Shown one piece after another: positions 37,545 through 46,209 of a stretch of 64,000 nt of DNA. Position 1 is the first letter of the stretch; every line of letters begins with the position of its first letter. The stretch comes from Xylophilus ampelinus (GTDB taxonomy: Bacteria > Pseudomonadota > Gammaproteobacteria > Burkholderiales > Burkholderiaceae_C). The stretch spans positions 1-64,000 of the forward strand of contig NZ_CABFMN010000128.1 in the NCBI RefSeq assembly GCF_901875635.1, in the 5' to 3' direction. Below the pieces are notes generated by a model. It saw nothing but the letters and a program-made list of their open reading frames with translations, searched no databases and had not been told where the DNA came from. The translations under genes were made by a program, and so were the position numbers.

Positions 37545-40500
37545 TCAGGCCGCCGCGCGCTGCGCGCCCTGTGGCGCACGCCAGCGCGCCAGCAGGTCGT
37601 TCCAGCGGATGCGGGCGGCCGCCAGATTGCGCTCCTTGACGTGGCCGTAGCCCCGGATCTGCTCCGGCAGGGCCGCGATCTCCACCGCCAGCGCGTGGTT
37701 GTCGCCCGTCAGGCCGCGCAGCAGTTCCTCGACGGTGGCGCGGTACTCGCCGATCAGCGCGCGCTCGGTCCTGCGTTCCTCGGTGCGGCCGAAGGGGTCG
37801 AGCGCCGTGCCGCGCAGGCCCTTGAGCTTCGCCAGCAGCTTGAAGCCGGTGAGCATCGACGGCCCGTACTTCTTCTTGATCAGCTCGCCCTTGGCGTTCT
37901 TCTTGGCCGTCGCCGGCGGCGCCAGGTGGTAGTTGAGCGTGAAGTCGCCCTCGAACATGCCGTTGACCTTGGCCAGGAAGGCGGTGTCGCTGTGCAGGCG
38001 CGCGACCTCGTACTCGTCCTTGTAGGCCATCAGCTTGAACAGGTAGCGCGCCACCGTCTCGGCCAGCGTGGTCTTGCCCAGCGGCGCCTCGGCCTGCTGC
38101 ACCTTCTGCACGAAGGCGCGGTACTGCTCGGCGTAGGCCGCGTTCTGGTAGGCGGAGAGGAACTCCACGCGCCGCGCCACGAGCGACTCCACGGTGTCGC
38201 GCTTCTTGAATTCGATCACCTGCCCGGGGTTCAGCCGCTTGGCCATCTCGCCCGGCCGGTGCGCGGCCTGGCGGCCCCATTCGAAAGCCGCCTTGTTGGC
38301 GTCGATCGCCACGCCGTTGAGCTCGATGGCACGCATCAGCGATTCGTGGCCCAGCGGGATCCAGCCCTTCTGCCAGGCGTAGCCCAGGATCATCGGGTTC
38401 ACGAAGATCGTGTCGCCCATCAGCTGCGTCGCGGCCGCGTCGGCATCGAAGCTGCCCAGGCCGGCCTCGCCCACCGCCTTGGCAATCTGAATCGCGCAGG
38501 CGTCCTGCGGGTTCTGCCAATTGGCGTTCTTCACGAAGCTGGCCGTCGGCGCGCTGTGGCTGTTCAGCGCCACGTGCGTGCGGCCCTCGCGCATGCGTGC
38601 CAGCGTTTCGTAGTTGACCGTGACGATCGGGTCGCAGGCCAGGATCAGGTCGGCCGCGGCCGTGCCCACGCGGGTGGTGCGGATGTCGTTCTGCGAATCG
38701 CCGATGAGCACGTGGCTCCAGGTCGCGCCACCCTTCTGCGCCAGGCCGGCCGCGTCCTGCGTGACGATGCCCTTGCCCTCGATGTGCGCCGCCACGCCCA
38801 GCAGCTGGCCGATGGTGATGACGCCCGTGCCGCCGACGCCGGCCACCACGATGCCCCACACCTGCCCGCCGTGCAGCGGCGGCAGCGCCGGCTCGGGCAG
38901 TTCGCCCAGTTCGGCCGGCGTGGCCGCCTTGCTCGCCTTGGACTTCTTCTTGAGCTGCCCGCCCTCGACGGTGATGAAGCTCGGGCAGAAGCCCTTCACG
39001 CAGCTCACGTCCTTGTTGCAGGTGCTCTGGTTGATGGTGCGCTTGCGGCCGAACTCGGTCTCCAGCGGCTCCACACTCATGCAGTTGCTCTTCACGCTGC
39101 AGTCGCCGCAACCCTCGCACACCAGCTCGTTGATGACCACGCGCACGGCCGGATCGACGGCCTTGCCGCGCTTGCGGCGGCGGCGCTTCTCGGTGGCGCA
39201 GGTCTGGTCGTAGATGATGGCCGTGGTGCCGGCGATCTCGCGGAACTCGCGCTGGATCTCGTCGAGCTGGTCGCGGTGGCGCACCTGCACCTTCTCGCCG
39301 CCGTAGGTGCCCGGAATCTGCACGCCCTCGTACTTCTGCGGCTCGTCGGTGACGATCACCACCTTCTTCGCGCCCTCGGCATGCAGGCTCTCGGCGATCT
39401 GCAGCACCGAATGCCCCTCGGGCCGCTCGCCCACCTGCTGGCCGCCAGTCATGGCCACGGCGTCGTTGTAGAGCACCTTGTAGGTGATGTTCACGCCCGC
39501 CGCGATGCTCTGGCGGATGGCCAGCAGGCCGCTGTGGAAGTAGGTGCCATCGCCCAGGTTGGCGAAGATGTGCTGCTCGTTCGAGAAGGGCGCCTGGCCC
39601 ACCCACGGCACGCCCTCGCCGCCCATCTGCGTGAAGCCGTAGGTGGCGCGGTCCATCCAGTTGGCCATGTAGTGGCAGCCGATGCCGGCCATCGCGCGCG
39701 AGCCCTCGGGCACCACCGTGCTGGTGTTGTGCGGGCAGCCCGAACAGAACCATGGCACCCGGTCGGCGCCCTGCACGCCATCGGCCTGCAGCACCTGCAT
39801 CGAGCGCTCCTTGGCCTCCAGGATGGCCATCTGCGCCTCGACGCGCGCCACCATGTCGGCGCCGCCCGATTCGAGCACGCCGGTCTTCTTCAAGCGCTGC
39901 ACCAGCGCCTTGGCGATCAGCGCCGGGTTCAGGTCGGCGTTGGCGCGCAGCAGCGTGTTGGCCGTCGGGTTGGGCATGGACCATTCGCCGCCCGAGTGGT
40001 CGTTGCCCAGCTCGTTGAACTTGCCCAGCACGTTGGGGCGCACGTCGGGGCGCCAGTTGTAGAGCTCCTCCTTGAGCTGGTACTCGATGACCTGGCGCTT
40101 CTCCTCGACCACCAGGATCTCCTGCAGGCCGGTGGCGAAGTCGCGCGTGAGCTGCGCCTCCAGCGGCCACACCACGTTGACCTTGTGCAGCCGGATGCCC
40201 AGCTGCCGGCAGGCCGCGTCGTCCAGACCCAGGTCGATCAGCGCCTGGCGCGTGTCGTTGAAGGCCTTTCCGCTGGCCATGATGCCGTAGCGGTCGTTGG
40301 GCCCTTCGATCACGTTGTGGTTGAGCCGGTTGGCGCGGATGTAGGCCAGCGCGGCGTACCACTTGTAGTGCATGAGGCGCGCCTCCTGCTCCAGCGGCGC
40401 GTCGGGCCAGCGGATGTGCAGGCCGCCGGGCGGCATCTCGAAATCGGTCGGGATGACGATGTCCACGCGCTCCGGGTCGATCATGGCCGTGGCGCTGGAT

Positions 40501-41156
40501 TCGACGATCTCCTGGATCGTCTTCATGCCCGACCACACGCCCGAGAAGCGGCTCATCGCGAAGGCGTGGATGCCCAGGTCCAGGATCTCCTGCACGTTGG
40601 TCGGAAAGAACACCGGCGTGCCGCAGGCCTTGAAGATGTGGTCGCTCTGGTGCGCGGCCGTGCTGCTCTTGGAGATGTGGTCGTCGCCCGCAACCGCGAT
40701 CACGCCGCCCCAGGGCGTGGTGCCGGCCATGTTGGCGTGCTTGAAGACGTCGGAGCAGCGGTCCACGCCCGGCCCCTTGCCGTACCAGATGCCGAAGACG
40801 CCGTCGAACTTGTTGCTGCCCGGGGGCGCGAAGCCCATCATCTGGGTGCCCCACAGCGCCGTGGCCGCGAGCTCCTCGTTCACGCCGGGCTGGAAGACGA
40901 TGTTCTGCGCCTTGAGGTACTTGCTCGCCTTCCACAGCGCCTGATCGTAGCCGCCCAGCGGCGAACCGCGGTAGCCGCTGACGAAGCCGGCGGTGTTCTT
41001 GCCCTGCTGCGCATCGCGCAGGCGCTGCAGCATCGGCAGCTTGACCAGCGCCTGCACGCCGCTCATGAAGGCGCGGCCGTAATCCAGGGAGTATTTGTCG
41101 TCGAGCGTGACCGTCTCGAGGGCCTTGCGGATGTGCTCGGGCAGGGGGGCGTTCAT
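37545..41156 (-). CDS. Fused indolepyruvate ferredoxin oxidoreductase
   Basis: 1203 residues combining the alpha and beta/gamma parts of 2-ketoacid ferredoxin oxidoreductases. The N-terminal half contains GYRGSPLGGYDQALW (pyrimidine-binding) and the thiamine-diphosphate region GIGCHYMANWMD and ANLGDGTYFHSG. Central cysteines CEGCGDCSVKSNC and others resemble a ferredoxin-like cluster. The C-terminal third (VAGVGGTGVITIGQLL, then AGLAQKGGATWSHV) is the gamma-type domain. It oxidatively decarboxylates aromatic pyruvates such as indolepyruvate to acyl-CoA. A divergent Lrp-family gene at 41348 is the usual regulator of this locus. Confidence 0.94.
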   Translation of the reverse strand: MNAPLPEHIRKALETVTLDDKYSLDYGRAFMSGVQALVKLPMLQRLRDAQQGKNTAGFVSGYRGSPLGGYDQALWKASKYLKAQNIVFQPGVNEELAATALWGTQMMGFAPPGSNKFDGVFGIWYGKGPGVDRCSDVFKHANMAGTTPWGGVIAVAGDDHISKSSTAAHQSDHIFKACGTPVFFPTNVQEILDLGIHAFAMSRFSGVWSGMKTIQEIVESSATAMIDPERVDIVIPTDFEMPPGGLHIRWPDAPLEQEARLMHYKWYAALAYIRANRLNHNVIEGPNDRYGIMASGKAFNDTRQALIDLGLDDAACRQLGIRLHKVNVVWPLEAQLTRDFATGLQEILVVEEKRQVIEYQLKEELYNWRPDVRPNVLGKFNELGNDHSGGEWSMPNPTANTLLRANADLNPALIAKALVQRLKKTGVLESGGADMVARVEAQMAILEAKERSMQVLQADGVQGADRVPWFCSGCPHNTSTVVPEGSRAMAGIGCHYMANWMDRATYGFTQMGGEGVPWVGQAPFSNEQHIFANLGDGTYFHSGLLAIRQSIAAGVNITYKVLYNDAVAMTGGQQVGERPEGHSVLQIAESLHAEGAKKVVIVTDEPQKYEGVQIPGTYGGEKVQVRHRDQLDEIQREFREIAGTTAIIYDQTCATEKRRRRKRGKAVDPAVRVVINELVCEGCGDCSVKSNCMSVEPLETEFGRKRTINQSTCNKDVSCVKGFCPSFITVEGGQLKKKSKASKAATPAELGELPEPALPPLHGGQVWGIVVAGVGGTGVITIGQLLGVAAHIEGKGIVTQDAAGLAQKGGATWSHVLIGDSQNDIRTTRVGTAAADLILACDPIVTVNYETLARMREGRTHVALNSHSAPTASFVKNANWQNPQDACAIQIAKAVGEAGLGSFDADAAATQLMGDTIFVNPMILGYAWQKGWIPLGHESLMRAIELNGVAIDANKAAFEWGRQAAHRPGEMAKRLNPGQVIEFKKRDTVESLVARRVEFLSAYQNAAYAEQYRAFVQKVQQAEAPLGKTTLAETVARYLFKLMAYKDEYEVARLHSDTAFLAKVNGMFEGDFTLNYHLAPPATAKKNAKGELIKKKYGPSMLTGFKLLAKLKGLRGTALDPFGRTEERRTERALIGEYRATVEELLRGLTGDNHALAVEIAALPEQIRGYGHVKERNLAAARIRWNDLLARWRAPQGAQRAAA

Positions 41157-41347
41157 GGTGCTGGTTTGTCTCCGTGGCTGTGCCTTGTGGGCGTGGCGTG
41201 GTCGGGGCGCTCAGGCGGTCGGGGTGAACACACTTGCCCCGCGGCCATGATGCTCGCAAAGTGTATGCCCGGCGCGCCGACAGGTGTTTGCTTTCTATGC
41301 CTCAAACTCGGCCCTTCAAGAAAGCTTCTTTCGCAAGGGTGGAAGAT

Positions 41348-41860
41348 ATGGAAAGAATAGATAAGTACGACCTCGCGATCCTGCAAGAACTGCAGGCCGA
41401 CGCGCGGCTCACCAATGCCGAGCTCGCCCAGCGCGTGGGCCTGTCGGCTGCGCCCTGCTGGCGCCGCGTGCGGGCGCTCGAAGCGGCGGGCTTCATCAAG
41501 GGCTACCACGCCGAGATCGACCGCCACAAGATCGGCCTGGGCGTGCTGGCCTTCGTGCGCGTGGACACCGAGCGCGTGACCGGCGAAGCCACGCGCAAGC
41601 TCGAGGAGGCGATCCGCACGATGCCCGAGGTGGTGAGCTGCCACTACATCAGCGGCACCGGCACCTTCGAACTGCAGGTGGTGGCGCAGGACCTGGACGG
41701 CTTTTCCCGCTTCGCGCGCGAGCACCTGATGAACCTGCCCAACGTGAAAGACCTGCACACGAGCTTTTCGCTGGGCGAGGTGAAAACGAGCCGGGCGCTG
41801 CCACTGGCGCACCTGAAAGGTGAAGGACCCGTGAAGGGCGACTCGCGCCCGCGCACCTGA
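41348..41860 (+). CDS. Lrp/AsnC-family regulator divergent from the ferredoxin oxidoreductase
   Basis: 170 residues from ATG 41348. An in-frame start further upstream would add 38 residues, but the family starts at this MERIDKYDLAIL. The N-terminal helix-turn-helix is LTNAELAQRVGLSAAPCWRRVRALE and the C-terminal RAM domain follows (FELQVVAQDLDGFSRFAREHL). It is transcribed away from the oxidoreductase with a 191-bp shared promoter region. It should respond to an amino acid and control aromatic amino acid breakdown. Confidence 0.92.
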   Translation: MERIDKYDLAILQELQADARLTNAELAQRVGLSAAPCWRRVRALEAAGFIKGYHAEIDRHKIGLGVLAFVRVDTERVTGEATRKLEEAIRTMPEVVSCHYISGTGTFELQVVAQDLDGFSRFAREHLMNLPNVKDLHTSFSLGEVKTSRALPLAHLKGEGPVKGDSRPRT

Positions 41861-41874
41861 CGACCCCGCGATGG

Positions 41875-42192
41875 CTACGCGACCTTCTTCAGTGAATCCA
41901 GCGCGATTTCGCCGTCCTGGCTGCTGAACGTCGGCCCATCGGAGCCTGCGGATTGCGCCACGCCCTCGATCCGATGCTCGCCCGTGTCGTAATGCGCCAC
42001 TGCGCCGTCACGCTCGACGACCAGGCGGCGCTCGGCCGCGAAGTACGCATAGCGCATTCCATTCTGGCTGCCCGAGCTCGCAGGCGAGTCCAACCCTTCC
42101 GGCCACCACTCTTCCTTTGCGGCCTGCAGGGGCTCCATCGGTTTCATGGGTTGCATCGGCGTCATGGGTTTCAGCGGCTTCATGGGCTCCAT
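41875..42192 (-). CDS. Small protein with Met-X-Pro repeats and an SGSQNGMRYA domain
   Basis: 105 residues. The N-terminus is seven Met/Leu-x-Pro triplets, encoded by tandem 9-base units. The remaining ~70 residues (SGSQNGMRYAYFAAERRLVV, then YDTGEHRIEGVAQ and FSSQDGEIALDSL) are closely related to a segment of the neighbouring gene. No signal peptide, membrane segment or enzymatic motif is seen. The pattern resembles a widespread uncharacterised family found with SHOCT-domain proteins. It lies 15 bp after the next gene and is probably co-transcribed with it. Confidence 0.8.
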   Translation of the reverse strand: MEPMKPLKPMTPMQPMKPMEPLQAAKEEWWPEGLDSPASSGSQNGMRYAYFAAERRLVVERDGAVAHYDTGEHRIEGVAQSAGSDGPTFSSQDGEIALDSLKKVA

Positions 42193-42207
42193 AGGTGTTC
42201 TCCTCGA

Positions 42208-43110
42208 TCAAAGGCGATCCAGCAGCTGGGACTTCTTGCTCGTGAACTCCTGGTCCGTCAAGACGCCGCGCGCGTGCAGCTCGGCAAGCTTGGAGAGCAG
42301 ATCCAGGGTCTGCGCCTGCGATGTCGGCGCAACGCTGCTCGCAGCTTCGGCCTCGACGACGGTCGAGTCCGCCGCAGCGGGCCTGGCGCTCGTCGACCGC
42401 TCGCGGTTCTCATCCGCCCTGGCCCCTGGACCCGCTTCCGGCGAATGTCCATGGATGCCGTGGGCGGGCACGTCGACCTCCCGCAACGAAGCGAGGTCGA
42501 CCGGACCGTGCTGGCTGGTGAACGTGATGGTTCCGTCCACGCTCTGCTGTTGGGCCACGCCATGGATGGCGAGGTCGGCGGTGTCGAAGACCCGGCGGCG
42601 GCCGTGTCCTTCCACCACCAGCCGCCGGTGCGCAGGGAACCACGCGTAGCGCATCCCGTTCTGCGAACCGCTGGCGGCCGGAAGGCCGAACTGTTCCTCC
42701 GCCGACGGAGGGCGGCCATCCACGTCGAGATGGCGCTGGGCCACGGGCGGCAGGCTTGCGCCCACCAGAGGCGCCAGCGCTTCGCAGACCGCCGCGACGC
42801 GCCCGGCCAAGCGATGGTTGAACATGTCGCCCACCATCACCATCCCGTTGCGCATCCACTGCCCGGAACCCCCCAGCTCGGGATGGCTGAACTGCGCCAT
42901 CGCGCCGCCCCCGGCCGACAGCGCGCGGGACAGTTCGTTCAGCGCCTCGATCGAGAAACCATGCTGTGAGGCCAGGAGGGCCTGCACTTGTGCGTGGTTG
43001 CTGGCTTCCTCGCTCGCAGCGGCACCTGCATGCACCTCGCTCCGGGTCGCATCGGCGCGTGGTGCCGCAACGACTTCCTCGACGCGGTGGGTGCTTGGCG
43101 GCTGGCTCAT
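42208..43110 (-). CDS. SHOCT-domain protein with internal SGSQNGMRYA domain
   Basis: 300 residues. The N-terminal ~35 residues look disordered. A helical segment ~45-110 contains MAQFSHPELGGSGQWMRNG and VGDMFNHRLAGRVAAVCEAL. A beta-rich domain ~150-215 (SGSQNGMRYAWFPAHRRLVV, then VFDTADLAIHGVAQQQ) is paralogous to the neighbouring small protein. A linker leads to a C-terminal SHOCT motif (KLAELHARGVLTDQEFTSKK). SHOCT domains often mediate oligomerisation. Function unknown. Confidence 0.82.
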   Translation of the reverse strand: MSQPPSTHRVEEVVAAPRADATRSEVHAGAAASEEASNHAQVQALLASQHGFSIEALNELSRALSAGGGAMAQFSHPELGGSGQWMRNGMVMVGDMFNHRLAGRVAAVCEALAPLVGASLPPVAQRHLDVDGRPPSAEEQFGLPAASGSQNGMRYAWFPAHRRLVVEGHGRRRVFDTADLAIHGVAQQQSVDGTITFTSQHGPVDLASLREVDVPAHGIHGHSPEAGPGARADENRERSTSARPAAADSTVVEAEAASSVAPTSQAQTLDLLSKLAELHARGVLTDQEFTSKKSQLLDRL

Positions 43111-43241
43111 GAGCCGACTGTCGCTTCGCCTTTCGCTGTTGCCATCGGCAGCGCGAGCCGTCGGCGGGTAGGCCTGGGCCTATAGCCGCGGTCTGCCCGC
43201 CGCGTCATGCAGCGGGTTGGCATGTCGTCCGACGCCGCAAC

Positions 43242-43261
43242 AACTGTACGTTCATACAGTT
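43242..43261. promoter_or_regulatory. Consensus LexA (SOS) box
   Basis: A perfect 7-bp inverted repeat AACTGTA-N6-TACAGTT, containing CTGT-N8-ACAG, the LexA consensus in Escherichia coli and many proteobacteria. It ends 27 nt before the ATG at 43289 and lies about 130 bp from the divergent SHOCT-gene start. The downstream gene is the likelier target. Confidence 0.75.
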
Positions 43262-43329
43262 ATCGACATCATCAACAGGAGATCCACCATGACCGACAAA
43301 GCCACCCAGACCCATGCCCGCGAAGCAAC

Positions 43330-43518
43330 ATGGAAAAAGATCCCAGCACGTGGGTCACGGGCGACGAGCCCATGACCGGCGCCCAGCACTCCTACCTGAA
43401 GACCCTTTCAGAAGAGGCCAGGGAAGCTTTCGACGACACCTTGACCAAGGCGCAGGCTTCGGAGCGAATCGAGGAGCTCCAGGCCATGACCGGTCGCGGC
43501 GAGCCGCAGAAGGGCTGA
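43330..43518 (+). CDS. DUF3072 small protein, N-terminus out of frame
   Basis: 62 residues from the in-frame ATG 43330 (MEKDPSTWVTGDEPMTGAQHS), matching the DUF3072 core, with YLKTLSEEAREAFDDTLTK following. The strong ribosome-binding site AGGAG and ATG 43289 lie in another frame: that 28-codon frame ends in ATGA at 43372, where an in-frame ATG of the DUF3072 frame (MTGAQ) begins. In this family the start normally runs straight into NMEKDP, so a one-base deletion (or a sequence error) between 43289 and 43330 is the simplest reading. The gene lies directly behind a LexA box. Function unknown. Confidence 0.7.
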   Translation: MEKDPSTWVTGDEPMTGAQHSYLKTLSEEAREAFDDTLTKAQASERIEELQAMTGRGEPQKG

Positions 43519-43657
43519 TGCCGGCAGGCCGTGGTGAAGCGCCGGCGTACGGCCTGCAGCAAGCGCCGATCGCACTGCTGGACCAGCGACAAATTCGATC
43601 GCACAGCTTTGCCAGCGGCACGCCGCGACCGCCAGCACGCCACAATCACCCGGCCCC

Positions 43658-45283
43658 ATGCCGCCCATCGCCCCCGACGAATCCCCCCTGCCGCCCCTGA
43701 AGCCCCGGCCGCCCAAGCTGGCGGCGCTGGAGCCGCTGAAGCTGCCGGTGTTCCGCATGCTGTGGAGCACCTGGCTGATCGCCAACATCTGCATGTGGAT
43801 GAACGACGTGGCGGCGGCGTGGATGATGACCACGCTCACCTCCTCGCCGGTGTGGGTGGCGCTGGTGCAGTCGGCGTCCACACTGCCGGTGTTCCTGCTC
43901 GGGCTGCCCAGCGGCGCGCTGGCCGACATCCTGGACCGCCGGCGCTGGCTGGTGGCCACGCAGTTCTGGCTGGCCGGCACGGCGATCGTGCTGTGCGTGG
44001 CGATCGCCCTGGGCTGGATGAATGCGCCGCTGCTGCTGGCGCTGACCTTCGCCAACGGCATCGGCCTGGCGCTGCGCTGGCCGGTGTTCTCGGCCATCGT
44101 GCCCGAGCTGGTGACGCGGCCGCTGCTGCCGGCGGCGCTGGGCCTGAACGGCATCGCGATGAACGCCTCGCGCATCATCGGCCCGCTCACGGCCGGCGTG
44201 CTGATCGCCAGTGCAGGCAGCGTCTGGGTGTTCGCGCTCAACGCGGTGCTGTCGGTGGCCTCGGGCTTCGTGGTGCTGCGCTGGCGGCGCGAGCACACGC
44301 CCAATCCGCTGGGCCGCGAACGCCTGATCAGTGCGATGCGCGTCGGCGTGCAGTTCGTGCGGCAGTCGGCCCGCATGCGCGCGGTGCTCACGCGCATCGC
44401 GATCTTCTTCCTGCATTCCACCGCCCTGCTGGCGCTGCTGCCGCTGCTGGCGCGCGGCCTGCAGGGCGGCGACGCCGGCACCTTCACGCTGCTGCTGGCC
44501 TCGATGGGCGCAGGCGCGATCGTGGCGGTGCTGTTCCTGCCGCGGCTGCGCCAGGCGCTGGGACGCGACCAGCTGGTGCTGCGCGGCACGGCCCTGCAGT
44601 CGGTGGCCACGGCGGTGATGGCGGTGGCGCCCAACACCTGGGTCGCCGTGCCGGCGATGTTCTTCGGCGGCGCGGCGTGGATCACGGTGGCCAACTCGCT
44701 GTCGGTGTCGGCCCAGCTCGCGCTGCCCGACTGGGTGCGCGCGCGCGGCATGGCCACCTACCAGATGGCCATCATGGGCGCGAGCGCCTTCGGCGCCGCG
44801 CTGTGGGGCAACGTGGCCGAGGCCAGCTCGCTGCGCACCAGCCTGCTGGTCGCCGCCGTGAGCGGCACCGCGGTGATGCTGCTGGCGCTGCGCTTCGTGA
44901 CCGACCATGCCGACGAGGACGACATGAGCCCCGCGCAGGCCGGCTGGGCCGCCGGCCCGCCGCCGGAGCCGCCCGAGGAAAGCGGCCGCGTGGTGGTGAT
45001 GGTCGAATACATCATCGACCCGGCGCGCGCCGCCGCCTTCCACCTCGTGATGCAGCAGACGCGCCGCGTGCGCCTGAGCCAGGGTGCCGTCGGCTGGGAA
45101 CTGCTGCACGACGTAGGCCAGCCCGAGCGGTACGTCGAGGAGATCGTCGACGAGTCGTGGACCGAGCACCTGCGCCGCTTCAGCCGCGCCACGGCCACCG
45201 ACATGGCGCTGCGCGAGCGGCGCCTGGCCTTCCACATCGGCGAGTCGCAGCCGGTGGTGACGCGCTACGTCGTGCGGCGCTGA
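43658..45283 (+). CDS. MFS transporter (EntS-like, MFS_3) with extra C-terminal domain
   Basis: 541 residues, about 12 membrane segments in the first ~420 (LKLPVFRMLWSTWLIANICMW, then LPSGALADILDRRRWLVATQ). This form resembles the enterobactin-exporter branch. The last ~110 residues (VVVMVEYIIDPARAAAFHLV, then LSQGAVGWELLHD) look like an antibiotic-biosynthesis-monooxygenase (ABM)-type ferredoxin-like fold, common in this family. Substrate unknown. Confidence 0.85.
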   Translation: MPPIAPDESPLPPLKPRPPKLAALEPLKLPVFRMLWSTWLIANICMWMNDVAAAWMMTTLTSSPVWVALVQSASTLPVFLLGLPSGALADILDRRRWLVATQFWLAGTAIVLCVAIALGWMNAPLLLALTFANGIGLALRWPVFSAIVPELVTRPLLPAALGLNGIAMNASRIIGPLTAGVLIASAGSVWVFALNAVLSVASGFVVLRWRREHTPNPLGRERLISAMRVGVQFVRQSARMRAVLTRIAIFFLHSTALLALLPLLARGLQGGDAGTFTLLLASMGAGAIVAVLFLPRLRQALGRDQLVLRGTALQSVATAVMAVAPNTWVAVPAMFFGGAAWITVANSLSVSAQLALPDWVRARGMATYQMAIMGASAFGAALWGNVAEASSLRTSLLVAAVSGTAVMLLALRFVTDHADEDDMSPAQAGWAAGPPPEPPEESGRVVVMVEYIIDPARAAAFHLVMQQTRRVRLSQGAVGWELLHDVGQPERYVEEIVDESWTEHLRRFSRATATDMALRERRLAFHIGESQPVVTRYVVRR

Positions 45284-45310
45284 AGGACGCCCTTCGCGGC
45301 GCCTTCCCCG

Positions 45311-45387
45311 GATCGTCACGTTCGTGACGAATTCGGTCGCAACGCCCGCCGGGCGTGCGCTGGCGGCCGATTGCACTTCTGAATTTC
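45311..45387 (+). repeat. R2 repeat, copy A (upstream of paoA)
   Basis: Two-hairpin element: TCGTCAC/GTGACGA, then GAATTCGGTCGCAACGCCC and GGCGTGCGCTGGCGGCC, and a tail GATTGCACTTCTG. It shares most bases with copies at 49416 and 60994. All three are in the same orientation. Confidence 0.85.
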
Positions 45388-45537
45388 GCACCGCCAGACG
45401 CTGCATCCAAGCGTCGATGGCGGGTCGGTCGCGCCGCGGGCCTGGAAAGCCTCGCACCCACATCCGACGTGGGCGCCGTCCCGCAAGGTGGGCGGGCGGG
45501 CGCGAGCAACGTAGCGACTCCCCACGGAGAACCCACG

Positions 45538-46209
45538 ATGACTTTCTGCCAATGGACGCCGGCTGTGTCGCGGCGTGAAGTGCTGCTGGCCGGCAGCGCC
45601 GGCGCGGCCGGTGTGGCGCTGCCGGGCTGCGCTGCCTCGGGCACCGGCACGGGCGCTGCGTCGCCCGGTGCCGCGCCCGAGGGCGGCGTGACCCAGTCGG
45701 TCAACCTGACCGTCAACGGCCAGGCGCAGCGCCTGGAGCTGGACACCCGCACCACCCTGCTCGACGCGCTGCGCGAGCACCTGCAACTCGGCGGCACCAA
45801 GAAGGGCTGCGACCACGGCCAGTGCGGCGCCTGCACGGCGCTGGTCGACGGCCGGCGCATCAACACCTGCCTCACGCTGGCCGTGATGCACGAGGGCGCC
45901 CAGGTGACGACGATCGAAGGCCTGGGCACGCCCGCCCGCATGCACCCGCTGCAGGCCGCCTTCGTCAAGCACGACGGCTACCAGTGCGGCTACTGCACAC
46001 CGGGCCAGATCTGCTCGGCCGTCGGCGCGCTGGACGAACTGCGCCGCGGCGTCCCGAGCCACGTGAGCGGCGACATCACGGCGCAGCCGCTGCTGTCGGC
46101 CGAGGAGCTGCGCGAGCGCATGAGCGGCAACATCTGCCGCTGCGGCGCGTACTCCAACATCGTCGACGCGATCACCGAAGTGGCGCAGGCACCGGGAGGC
46201 CGCACATGA
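45538..46209 (+). CDS. paoA: Aldehyde oxidoreductase [2Fe-2S] subunit (PaoA/YagT)
   Basis: 223 residues from ATG 45538. A twin-arginine signal ([20 protein letters not shown]) indicates export of the folded complex to the periplasm. Two [2Fe-2S] clusters are visible: [15 protein letters not shown] and [12 protein letters not shown], with NICRCGAY. It passes electrons from the molybdenum subunit. It overlaps paoB by 4 bp. Confidence 0.93.
   Translation: MTFCQWTPAVSRREVLLAGSAGAAGVALPGCAASGTGTGAASPGAAPEGGVTQSVNLTVNGQAQRLELDTRTTLLDALREHLQLGGTKKGCDHGQCGACTALVDGRRINTCLTLAVMHEGAQVTTIEGLGTPARMHPLQAAFVKHDGYQCGYCTPGQICSAVGALDELRRGVPSHVSGDITAQPLLSAEELRERMSGNICRCGAYSNIVDAITEVAQAPGGRT

Noticed and set aside
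37530..41360. 1276-codon plus-strand frame and a 1318-codon minus frame over the ferredoxin oxidoreductase
   Set aside because: Both are antisense or shifted shadows of the 1203-residue gene, which has clear thiamine-diphosphate and iron-sulfur motifs.
43207..43329. Longer start for DUF3072 at 43207
   Set aside because: It would begin upstream of the LexA box, and has no ribosome-binding site or family similarity in the added part.
43561..43640. Possible fourth R2 copy before the MFS gene
   Set aside because: Only short pieces (GACAAATTCG, GCCAGCGG) resemble R2; no paired hairpins.
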